The notes beneath the pieces are model-generated. The model ran no database searches, was not told the origin of the DNA, and saw nothing but the letters and a program-made list of their open reading frames with translations. Below are positions 1 through 5,151 of a stretch of DNA of 5,151 bases, in pieces (the stretch's first letter is position 1; every line of letters begins with the position of its first letter). The DNA is from Actinomycetota bacterium. Its GTDB lineage: Bacteria > Actinomycetota > Humimicrobiia > Humimicrobiales > Humimicrobiaceae. The stretch is taken from the NCBI GenBank assembly GCA_003155275.1, contig PMCC01000125.1, forward strand, positions 6,449-11,599. The letters are read 5' to 3'. A program made the translations under genes and the position numbers.

Positions 1-7
1 CAAAAAA

Positions 8-144
8 CAATTATAGTATAAATGGAAGGCTATCGCAGCAGCAAGGTATGAATGGGGCAAATGCAATAACTGCATAAATAGAAAGCTGTAACATTAGAAT
101 TGCAAGAATGGGGCCAAAGCAATAACAGTATAAATAAAGCGTAA
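8..144 (+). repeat. degenerate tandem repeat, period 56, about 2.4 copies
   Basis: Copy 1 runs 8-63 and copy 2 runs 64-119. Aligned without gaps they share 38 of 56 positions by my hand count. A partial third copy starts at 120 and stays alignable to about 144 with small deletions. Conserved blocks are CAAT at the unit start, then ATAAAT, and AATGGGGC near the end of the unit. Each unit contains a core of the type AATAACAGTATAAAT. This fills most of the 158 bases before the transporter gene. I see no convincing promoter here: TATAAA at 129-134 lacks a -35 box at normal spacing. The unit length is not a multiple of three, so it does not encode a repeat protein. It may be a diverged relative of the array at 3882-4141. 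Confidence 0.6.
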
Positions 145-158
145 AAAGAGAATAAAAT

Positions 159-569
159 TTGGATAATGTATTAAAAAATAAAAAGACAGGGATAAATTTG
201 ACTAAATCTATTTTATTGATTTTATTAAGCATTACAATCGCCGTGGGCGGACAGATACTTTTAAAGATTGGCATGAACAAGATCGGCGCAATAAACATAA
301 GCAGCGCTAGCTCAGTTGGCCATCTTTTTTCAGGGATAGTGAAAAGCCCCACCGTCATTGTCGGGCTTTTTCTTTACGCAATTTCTGCAGTATTATGGCT
401 GATAGTCATATCGTCAGTGGACCTGAGTTTCGCATATCCATTTATCGGGCTTACTTATGTCCTGATACTTGTTGTTTCCAAATTTGTACTTAAGGAAGAC
501 GTAAACCCTATCAGGTGGATAGGAACGGCAATAATTACAGTTGGAGTAATTGTAATTTCCCGTGGATAA
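159..569 (+). CDS. ArnE/EamA-type small four-helix transporter, probable lipid-linked sugar flippase subunit
   Basis: This 136-residue protein of the drug/metabolite transporter superfamily has four predicted membrane helices, at about residues 18-40, 63-85, 88-109 and 117-135. Hallmarks seen are GGQILLK at the end of helix 1, LWLIVIS in helix 2, SFAYPFIGLTYVL in helix 3 and the pattern W.G...I..GV.VI in helix 4. This layout closely resembles ArnE/ArnF, which move aminoarabinose-phosphoundecaprenol across the inner membrane. The membrane-embedded Glu of helix 1 found in EmrE-type multidrug exporters is absent, which argues against drug export. The start is uncertain. TTG at 159 has a weak AAGAG 8 bases upstream. 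TTG at 198 has AGGGA 5 bases upstream and would give 123 residues starting right before helix 1. ArnE and ArnF work as a pair, and no partner gene is visible, so it may act as a homodimer or its partner may lie elsewhere. Its place in front of three glycosyltransferases supports a role with lipid-linked sugar. The substrate is unknown. Confidence 0.85.
   Translation: MDNVLKNKKTGINLTKSILLILLSITIAVGGQILLKIGMNKIGAINISSASSVGHLFSGIVKSPTVIVGLFLYAISAVLWLIVISSVDLSFAYPFIGLTYVLILVVSKFVLKEDVNPIRWIGTAIITVGVIVISRG
342..370 (+). other. terminator-like hairpin inside the transporter gene
   Basis: AAAAGCCC (342-349) is complementary to GGGCTTTT (363-370), with a 13-base loop, and the T-rich run TTTTTCTTT spans 367-375. 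This has the form of a Rho-independent terminator, and because the stem base is A/T it would look the same from the other strand. It lies in the middle of an intact coding sequence and encodes ordinary membrane-protein residues, so it may be chance. Confidence 0.3.
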
Positions 570-608
570 CACTTTGCCATTCTTTTTAAAAACCTTAAAA
601 TGACAGGC

Positions 609-613
609 GGGAG
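609..613 (+). promoter_or_regulatory. Shine-Dalgarno site that fixes the GT2 start at 621
   Basis: GGGAG, within the G-rich stretch 606-619, sits 7 bases before a GTG at 621. The alternative ATG at 600 is preceded only by an A/T-rich run with no purine motif. The extra residues it would add (MTGGSGR) are just the translation of this G-rich ribosome binding site, which is typical of an over-extended start call. Confidence 0.6.
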
Positions 614-620
614 CGGGAGA

Positions 621-2150
621 GTGGATAATTTTTTTTGTCCTGCGGTTTCAATTATAACCGTAAATTATAATGGCATCAGGTATCTTGCGGACCTTTTTAA
701 TTCCATTTCCAAGCTTGATTATCCCAAAGAAAGAATACAGACCATAATGGTTGATAACTGCTCCAGCGACTCCTCAGTTGACTTTGTAAAAAATAATTAT
801 CCTTTTGTAGAAATAATCAGTATGGCCCAAAACAGCGGTTTTGCGGGGGGCAATAATGCGGGCTTTGAAGCTGCGACCGGAGATTATATATCGCTTATAA
901 ATAATGACTGCACAGTAGGTCCCGGCTGGCTTAAAGCTCTTGCAAGATTTGCAGTGGAAAAAAGCTGTGTTGAAAAATTTGGCGCGGCAGGCTCAAAAGT
1001 CCTGTTTTTTTACGGTTATCTCATTGCAGAGTTTTCAATGCCGGGCAATGTTTCCGCGCTTATTTCAGACATAATGATAAATCCTGATATAAGCGGTGAA
1101 GATGCCAATGGCGACAACCTTAAGATGCGAAGTTTTTTTCTTTCTGATACTGAGCTGCTGAAAGGCGATATGGCCAAAAGTATTAAGTTTTTAAAAAACT
1201 GCCAGCCTGCCGGCGCGGGTAAAAATGGCAAGTCCCGGTATTACAGGATCACAAATGGCGCAATAATAGGTTTTCCTATTGTTTTTTCAAGCAACAGTAC
1301 GAATATCAAATTAACTGTCGATTTTGAAAATGCGCAAGTTTCTGCAGAAGGTAACCCTGAGATCAGAATCGATATTATAAAATATGAGAATATCAGCCAT
1401 AAACAAAGCCCATCGGCAATCATGCAGCCTGATAACAGTTTAGGAGAGCCTGCAGTAATTGGCAGAAAACAGGTTTATTCAGGATTATTACGCGGCGAAA
1501 CCGGCCTTATAAATATTGAAATTTTAAAAAAGGATTACGATTTCAGGCAGCGAATAATCAACAGCTGCGGCCTTGAGATAAACAGGTCATTTTATGCAAG
1601 GGACAGGGGGGCAAATACTGTCGATAACGGGCGGCTTAAAAATACTGAGGAGATATTTTCTCCAAGCGGTAGCAGCTTTTTTATAAGCAGAAAATGCCTG
1701 GAAGATACAGGTTTTTTTGAAAGCGGTTTTTTTACATATTATGAAGACGTTGATTTGTTTTGGAGAGCCAGGCTCAGGGGCTGGAAAATGTATTTTGTGC
1801 CCGGTTCAATAGCCAGCCATCATCATTGCGGGACCGGAACCGAATGGTCAAAGACATTTACATATCATGTCTTAAGAAACAGGCTTCTTGCAATTTACAG
1901 ATGCGGCTGGCCCAAACTGGTTTTAAGGAGTCAAGCAGCTTTTACGGCTGCATTGATATTGGGAGTTTCCGGATTGGCAAAAAGTGCCTTAAAAGGTAAA
2001 AGACAGCACAGGCCCGATATAATTATAAGGTTCAGGATATTTTTTGAATTATTTTATCTTTTGCCCCTGCACTTTTTTAAAAGAGTGAAAATAAGGAAAA
2101 CAAGTATTGTTAATGAGCATTACATAAAGAAGTGGTTCGTTGATTTCTAG
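621..2150 (+). CDS. GT2 family glycosyltransferase (WbbL-like) with a large internal insertion
   Basis: This 509-residue enzyme, if started at the GTG (516 from the ATG at 600), probably transfers a sugar from a nucleotide donor to a lipid-linked or cell-surface acceptor at the cytoplasmic membrane face. The GT-A fold is evident. SIITVNYNG is at residues 10-18, VDNCSSD starts at 44, NSGFAGGNN starts at 71, and the metal-binding DXD-equivalent NND is at 94-96. Later come CGLEI near 316, DRG and DNG blocks, SGSSFFI, YYEDVDL with the probable catalytic acid pair E375-D376 and D378, a histidine triplet at 400-402, and RNR at 419-421. The C-terminal region (about 435-490) has two hydrophobic stretches that may attach to the membrane. 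Relatives usually have about 300-350 residues. The excess is an insertion of about 180 residues between SKVLFFY (125-131) and IINSCGLEI (from about 312), predicted rich in beta strands. The frame is intact and the core motifs are complete, so this is a domain insertion, not damage. Sugar specificity is unknown. Confidence 0.93.
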   Translation: MDNFFCPAVSIITVNYNGIRYLADLFNSISKLDYPKERIQTIMVDNCSSDSSVDFVKNNYPFVEIISMAQNSGFAGGNNAGFEAATGDYISLINNDCTVGPGWLKALARFAVEKSCVEKFGAAGSKVLFFYGYLIAEFSMPGNVSALISDIMINPDISGEDANGDNLKMRSFFLSDTELLKGDMAKSIKFLKNCQPAGAGKNGKSRYYRITNGAIIGFPIVFSSNSTNIKLTVDFENAQVSAEGNPEIRIDIIKYENISHKQSPSAIMQPDNSLGEPAVIGRKQVYSGLLRGETGLINIEILKKDYDFRQRIINSCGLEINRSFYARDRGANTVDNGRLKNTEEIFSPSGSSFFISRKCLEDTGFFESGFFTYYEDVDLFWRARLRGWKMYFVPGSIASHHHCGTGTEWSKTFTYHVLRNRLLAIYRCGWPKLVLRSQAAFTAALILGVSGLAKSALKGKRQHRPDIIIRFRIFFELFYLLPLHFFKRVKIRKTSIVNEHYIKKWFVDF

Positions 2151-2257
2151 GAAAACACTGATTTTTATTTCCGGGGTTAATCTACTATGATGTCCGGGTT
2201 ACAGTATTAAACAGGTTTTATGATTTAAGGGATTTTATTTAACCAAAAGGTTTGATA

Positions 2258-3898
2258 ATGGTAAAAATAGGAATTTATGACAGGTATCTATCTACAGCAG
2301 GAGGCGGAGAAAGGTACAGCTGCAAAATGGCTGAGATTCTCTCTTTGGCGCCTGGGTATGAAGTTGATCTGATATCAGACCTTTATGTTGACTTAAACAC
2401 GGTAGCTTCAAGGCTAAATCTTGATCTTAAAAAAGTTGGTTTGAAAATATTCCCCTTTTTATCGGAAGAATATACAAGGAGAATAACTGCTTCCTACGAT
2501 ATATTCATCAATACTACTTACTTAAGTTCTCTTTCCGGGTATGGAAAAAGAAATCTTTATCTTTGTTATTTTCCGACCCCCTTTAATGTTGATTTCAAGT
2601 TTACCCACAGGTTTTTACTGATTTTCTTCCGGCTTCCCGCAATCTGGCTCTACAGGTTTGCCGACAGATTATCAAGGGGTTTTAAGGATATTGAAGTTGT
2701 TGAAGGTGTATATGATATAAAAAGGTTCCTGCTGATGCGCGGCAGCTGGACCAGCGGCACATCAGTCATTGATTTTCACAATCCCGTAAAAAATGTACAA
2801 ATTGCTCTTAAAAATCCTCGCACCACAGCAATTGAAAATATGGACTGCCAAATCAAGCTTTATGAAAAATCTTCCAAAACTTTGATTTTTGACCATAAAA
2901 TAACCCTTGTCAGGGGAGTAAAAGAGTTTGTAAACATCGGGATACCGGACAAATACAGCAGTGGCTTTGATTTCAGGATGGAAATAAAATCCACAGATTT
3001 CATACCTTCTGAAACTGCCGGGCAGCAGCAAAAGTCTTTAACCGTAAACGATACAAGAAAGCTTGGCGCTGTGATATACAATGGGCGAAAGACAGGATTT
3101 TTCAAAAAGTTTATAATGAAAATCCTTGGCTTTATCCCGCTTTTTTTAGTGACATACCCTAAAAACCTTAAATTTCTGGATACCTATGACAAAATAATTT
3201 CAATATCCCAATACTCAGAAAAGTGGATAAATATATTCTGGAAAAAGGAAAGCACCATACTGTTTCCACCGGTTGATGTACAAAACTTTAAGGTTTTGCC
3301 TAAAGAAAAAATAATTTTAAGCGTGGGCCGGTTTTTCCCTGAACATCATAATAAAAAACAGCTTGAACTTGCAGAAAGATTTATAGAGCTTTTCAAACAG
3401 GACCCGGGCGCCATGTCGGGTTTTACGCTTTATCTTGCCGGCGGGGTTGAAAACAAAAAAGAGCATCTTGATTATGTAAAAGAAATAGAAGATTTAAGCA
3501 AGGGATACCCGATAAAAATAATGACCAATATGCAGTGGGGGGACCTTGTGGAACTATTTGCAAAAGCTCTTATTTTTTGGCATGCTTCCGGGATGGGGGA
3601 AGATGAAAACCGGCATCCTGAAAAATTCGAGCATTTTGGAATCACCACTGTCGAAGCAATGGCAGCGGGATGCATTCCGGTTGTTATAAACAAGGGCGGC
3701 CAGGTTGAAATCATCGAAGACGGTTATAACGGTTTTCTATTTGAAAACTGGGAGCAGATGAAAGTTGTGACTCTAAAAATTTGCTCAAAACCCGGTAGTT
3801 TTGCAGATATAAGCCAGAATGCGCTGGCAAGCTCAAAAAAATTCTCCTCTGACAATTTTAAGGAGCAGCTTATGAATATCATTGAGGAATATCATTGA
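2258..3898 (+). CDS. GT4 family glycosyltransferase with an inserted beta-rich domain
   Basis: This 546-residue enzyme should be a retaining transferase of GT-B fold. The N-terminal domain opens with KIGIYDRY and the motif GGGE (15-18), an acceptor-side signature also seen in ALG11-like GT4 proteins. The C-terminal donor domain has SVGRFF (355-360), followed by the Lys pair 366-367, which may contact the donor diphosphate. It also has the EX7E motif, E458 to E466, in EHFGITTVE. Between about residues 145 and 280 lies an insertion with alternating strand-like segments. It ends in FIPSE (248-252) and NDTRKLG (264-270), a pattern I recall from accessory domains of some other glycosyltransferases. 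Without it the protein would be about 410 residues, a normal GT4 length. ATG at 2258 is chosen because AAGG at 2247-2250 lies 7 bases upstream. A TTG at 2252 would leave only one base. The last codons (MNIIEEYH) lie in or beside the tandem repeat that follows, and a 13-base duplication changes the final residues. Linkage and sugar are unknown. Confidence 0.93.
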   Translation: MVKIGIYDRYLSTAGGGERYSCKMAEILSLAPGYEVDLISDLYVDLNTVASRLNLDLKKVGLKIFPFLSEEYTRRITASYDIFINTTYLSSLSGYGKRNLYLCYFPTPFNVDFKFTHRFLLIFFRLPAIWLYRFADRLSRGFKDIEVVEGVYDIKRFLLMRGSWTSGTSVIDFHNPVKNVQIALKNPRTTAIENMDCQIKLYEKSSKTLIFDHKITLVRGVKEFVNIGIPDKYSSGFDFRMEIKSTDFIPSETAGQQQKSLTVNDTRKLGAVIYNGRKTGFFKKFIMKILGFIPLFLVTYPKNLKFLDTYDKIISISQYSEKWINIFWKKESTILFPPVDVQNFKVLPKEKIILSVGRFFPEHHNKKQLELAERFIELFKQDPGAMSGFTLYLAGGVENKKEHLDYVKEIEDLSKGYPIKIMTNMQWGDLVELFAKALIFWHASGMGEDENRHPEKFEHFGITTVEAMAAGCIPVVINKGGQVEIIEDGYNGFLFENWEQMKVVTLKICSKPGSFADISQNALASSKKFSSDNFKEQLMNIIEEYH

Positions 3899-3899
3899 A
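3874..3899 (+). repeat. 13-base tandem duplication at the GT4 stop codon
   Basis: GAATATCATTGA occurs at 3874-3885 and again at 3887-3898, a period of 13. The second copy supplies the present TGA stop. With a single copy the frame would read MNIIE followed by TAA TAG. Thirteen is not a multiple of three, so the duplication changed the C-terminus from ...NIIE to ...NIIEEYH. The same AATATCATTGA recurs at 3940-3950 inside the array. Confidence 0.7.
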
Positions 3900-4141
3900 T
3901 AATAGCATCGCGGGTATTGTCTTAGGAATAACTTTGAGGAATATCATTGAATAATAGCATTGATGGTATTTTCTTGGGAATAACTTTGAGGAATATTGCT
4001 GAATAAAAATTCTGGAGAATATTAACAAGTAATATTATGAGGCAATATTATTGAACAAAAATATTGAGAGGTATAACCGATGGATGACACCGAGGAATAT
4101 TATCAGGCAATAATATTGAGCAATAACAGCAAGAGACTTTA
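3882..4141 (+). repeat. tandem repeat array, period about 52, five copies
   Basis: Units start at 3882, 3934, 3986, 4037 and 4090, with spacings of 52, 52, 51 and 53. The five fill 260 bases and end one base before the start codon of the next gene. Copies 1 and 2 differ at only 5 of 52 positions. Copies 3-5 are more diverged, and copy 3 keeps mainly its first third. Each unit begins with a GAGG motif followed by AATAT or CAATAT, then a TTG (CTG in copy 3) and an AATAA-like block. Copy 5 contains an A/T-only hairpin, AATATTAT (4096-4103) with ATAATATT (4110-4117). CAATATTATTG (4043-4053) is the exact reverse complement of CAATAATATTG (4108-4118). The array fills the 244-base gap between the GT4 and GT2 genes. 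I see no terminator and no well-spaced promoter in it. Confidence 0.85.
3895..4113 (+). other. ladder of tiny overlapping reading frames in the repeat array (speculative)
   Basis: Frame 1 (3895-3954) starts at a TTG that overlaps the GT4 TGA stop by two bases, with GAGG 7 bases upstream, and reads MNNSIAGIVLGITLRNIIE. Frame 2 (3947-4006) has the same arrangement and reads MNNSIDGIFLGITLRNIAE. Its start precedes the stop of frame 1. Copy 3 has CTG in place of TTG and stops after 8 codons. Frame 3, in copy 4 (4051-4113), has GAGG 8 bases upstream of TTG and reads MNKNIERYNRWMTPRNIIRQ. The peptides share an N-terminal MN and a C-terminal R-N-I. Similarity of frames 1 and 2 follows automatically from the DNA repeat. 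The more diverged copy 4 keeping a frame is slightly stronger evidence. Such short frames arise easily by chance, so translation is unproven. Confidence 0.2.
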
Positions 4142-4142
4142 A
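4080..4142 (+). CDS. possible 20-codon leader ORF abutting the GT2 start
   Basis: ATG at 4080 is preceded by GAGAGG (4066-4071) with an 8-base gap, the best ribosome binding site in the 240 bases upstream of the next gene. It reads MDDTEEYYQAIILSNNSKRL and ends at TAA 4140-4142, directly followed by the ATG of the GT2 gene at 4143 with no gap and in the same frame. The GT2 start itself has only a weak AGAG upstream, so translation of this leader could deliver ribosomes to it. The peptide is polar and matches no family I know. It lies in repeat copies 4-5, so it may be a chance frame. Confidence 0.3.
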   Translation: MDDTEEYYQAIILSNNSKRL

Positions 4143-5120
4143 ATGGATTTAAGCATAATCATAGTAAATTATAACAGCAGGGGTTTTTTATATAAGTGCA
4201 TCGACAGTATTAATAAATACCTGTACCCGCCTTATGCAGAAGCGGGCTTAAAATTTGAGATTATTATTGTCGATAATGCTTCGACTGATGGAAGCGCTGC
4301 TTTTATAAAAGAGAATTTCTTAAACGGCAAAGAGAGCTTTGTAAAGCTTATAGAATCCGGGGAGAACTCCGGATTTTCACGGGGATCAAACCTGGGCGCA
4401 AGGGCTGCGCTCGGGGATTTCCTGCTGTTTTTAAACCCCGATGCAGAGTTTGTCCAGGGTGGATTTGATAGAATAATTGCCTTTTACATGGAAAAAAGCA
4501 GGACGGGGGAAGTTGGTGCGATAGGCGCAAGGATAGTCAATGATGACGGCTCGATTCAACCTAGCTGCAGGTCCTTTCCGACTCTTTCACGGCAGTTTTA
4601 TGAAAGCTGGTTTCTTTCAAAGGCTTTTGCAAGATCAAAAACATTTGGCTCATATTTCATGTCATACTGGGACCATGAAGAAACAAGAAAAGTCGACTGG
4701 CTTTCCGGCGCTTTTTTATTTTTAAAAAAAGAAACATTTTTTTCTGCCGGCGGTTTCAATGAAAAATATTTTATCTACAGTGAGGACACAGACTTATGCT
4801 TTATGCTTGCAAAGGCAGGCTGCGGCAATTATTATTTTAGGGATTACACAGTCAAACACCATGACGCCGGAACTGCCGGCAATAACATGGGGCTTCGAGA
4901 GGCGCAGATTTGGAAGAGCAGGAAAATTTATTTTAGTAAAAATTATTCCAAAACCCATGGAGCAGCATTGAGCTTTCTCTATTTTGCTTATGTTATTAAC
5001 AGGATGACATTATCGGCCTTAATATATGCTTTTGGTCCGGGCAGAAAAAGAAGGGCCGATTTCAGGGGCAGGGCAATAACATGTAAAAATGCTTTGGTTA
5101 TTTATTTTAGAGGAATTTAA
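4143..5120 (+). CDS. GT2 family glycosyltransferase, WbbL/rhamnosyltransferase-like
   Basis: This 325-residue GT-A enzyme has the normal length for the family and no insertion, unlike the other two transferases here. It is predicted to be an inverting transferase that adds a sugar from a nucleotide donor during surface glycan assembly on the cytoplasmic side. Motifs in order are LSIIIVNYN (3-11), VDNASTDGS (43-51), ENSGFSRGSN (74-83), the metal-binding DXD-equivalent NPD (98-100), QPSCRSFPT (139-147), WLSGAFLFL (186-194) and GGFNEKYFIYSEDTDL with E214, D215 and D217 as the likely catalytic cluster. A short hydrophobic stretch near residues 275-295 may touch the membrane. ATG at 4143 is the only start that preserves the conserved N-terminal strand. 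It has a weak AGAG 7 bases upstream and follows a possible leader ORF directly. Rhamnose is a common donor for relatives, but specificity cannot be read here. Confidence 0.94.
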   Translation: MDLSIIIVNYNSRGFLYKCIDSINKYLYPPYAEAGLKFEIIIVDNASTDGSAAFIKENFLNGKESFVKLIESGENSGFSRGSNLGARAALGDFLLFLNPDAEFVQGGFDRIIAFYMEKSRTGEVGAIGARIVNDDGSIQPSCRSFPTLSRQFYESWFLSKAFARSKTFGSYFMSYWDHEETRKVDWLSGAFLFLKKETFFSAGGFNEKYFIYSEDTDLCFMLAKAGCGNYYFRDYTVKHHDAGTAGNNMGLREAQIWKSRKIYFSKNYSKTHGAALSFLYFAYVINRMTLSALIYAFGPGRKRRADFRGRAITCKNALVIYFRGI

Positions 5121-5131
5121 AGATTAATATC

Positions 5132-5138
5132 AGGGGAG
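5132..5138 (+). promoter_or_regulatory. ribosome binding site for a gene beyond the window
   Basis: AGGGGAG lies 12 bases after the GT2 stop. No start codon follows in the remaining 13 bases, so the next gene in the operon probably starts just past position 5151. The last bases (CAGAGACTAAA) resemble those before the GT2 ATG at 4143 (AAGAGACTTTAA), which suggests the start is very near. Confidence 0.45.
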
Positions 5139-5151
5139 TTCAGAGACTAAA

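Noticed and set aside
308..319. TAGCTCAGTTGG, identical to the D-arm consensus of many tRNAs
   Set aside because: No anticodon arm, no T-arm sequence of the GGTTCGA type and no matching acceptor stem follow. It lies inside the intact transporter coding sequence, so it is a chance match.
11..358. 115-codon open frame on the minus strand
   Set aside because: It runs antisense through the period-56 repeat and the transporter gene, has no recognisable domain, and is the hydrophobic mirror of the real gene's codons.
1016..1423. Minus-strand open frames under the GT2 insertion, as a possible separate gene
   Set aside because: They are short, have no ribosome binding sites or domains, and are shadows of the intact + strand frame.
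2151..2257. Direct repeat around two CCGGG blocks (2171 and 2194) in the gap before the GT4 gene
   Set aside because: Beyond CCGGG and the following GTT the alignment falls apart. There is no terminator or promoter to support a role, and only the ribosome binding site AAGG at 2247-2250 is convincing.
4051..4077. Possible promoter TTGAAC ... TATAAC before the second GT2
   Set aside because: The spacer is only 15 bases, the -35 box is weak, and the boxes fall in AT-rich repeat DNA where such matches are expected. The genes look co-transcribed.
3882..4141. CRISPR array
   Set aside because: The units are contiguous tandem repeats without unique spacers between identical repeats, and no cas gene is present.

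Overview
This is a single-strand bacterial gene cluster for surface-polysaccharide or glycolipid synthesis. All four recognisable protein genes lie on the + strand. In order they are a small four-helix ArnE/EamA-type membrane transporter, a GT2 glycosyltransferase with a large internal insertion, a GT4 glycosyltransferase that also carries a large internal insertion, and a compact WbbL-like GT2 glycosyltransferase. A Shine-Dalgarno-like AGGGGAG in the last 20 bases suggests a further gene starting just beyond the window. The sequence is AT-rich with GC-richer islands, makes heavy use of ATA and AGG codons, and uses TTG and GTG as well as ATG starts. That fits a bacterium, possibly an uncultivated lineage, but I cannot name the phylum.

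Layout: 1-158 is non-coding and holds a degenerate tandem repeat of period 56. 159-569 is the transporter (an internal start at 198 is also plausible). 570-620 is a short gap carrying a strong ribosome binding site, which moves the start of the next gene to a GTG at 621. 621-2150 is the first GT2. 2151-2257 is a 107-base spacer with only a ribosome binding site recognised. 2258-3898 is the GT4 enzyme. 3882-4141 is a five-copy tandem repeat of period about 52 that includes the last codons of the GT4 gene and runs up to the start of the next gene. 4143-5120 is the second GT2.

Functionally, the three transferases could act in turn on a lipid-linked (undecaprenyl-type) acceptor at the inner face of the membrane, while the ArnE-like protein could help move a lipid-linked sugar across it. 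Donor and acceptor sugars cannot be read from sequence. No polymerase, Wzx flippase, ABC exporter or nucleotide-sugar synthesis gene is visible in this window.

The most unusual features are the two intergenic tandem arrays and the two inserted domains. In the second array most units carry a GAGG Shine-Dalgarno-like motif 7-8 bases before a TTG, and these open overlapping tiny reading frames with similar predicted peptides. The first of these begins on the GT4 stop codon. A separate 20-codon frame at the end of the array finishes directly against the start codon of the next transferase. The two arrays share the core AATAAYAGYAT. Whether this is a translational-coupling device or just a minisatellite seeded from a gene end cannot be settled from this sequence alone. 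Two transferases of unrelated folds both carrying beta-rich inserts is the second point worth following.
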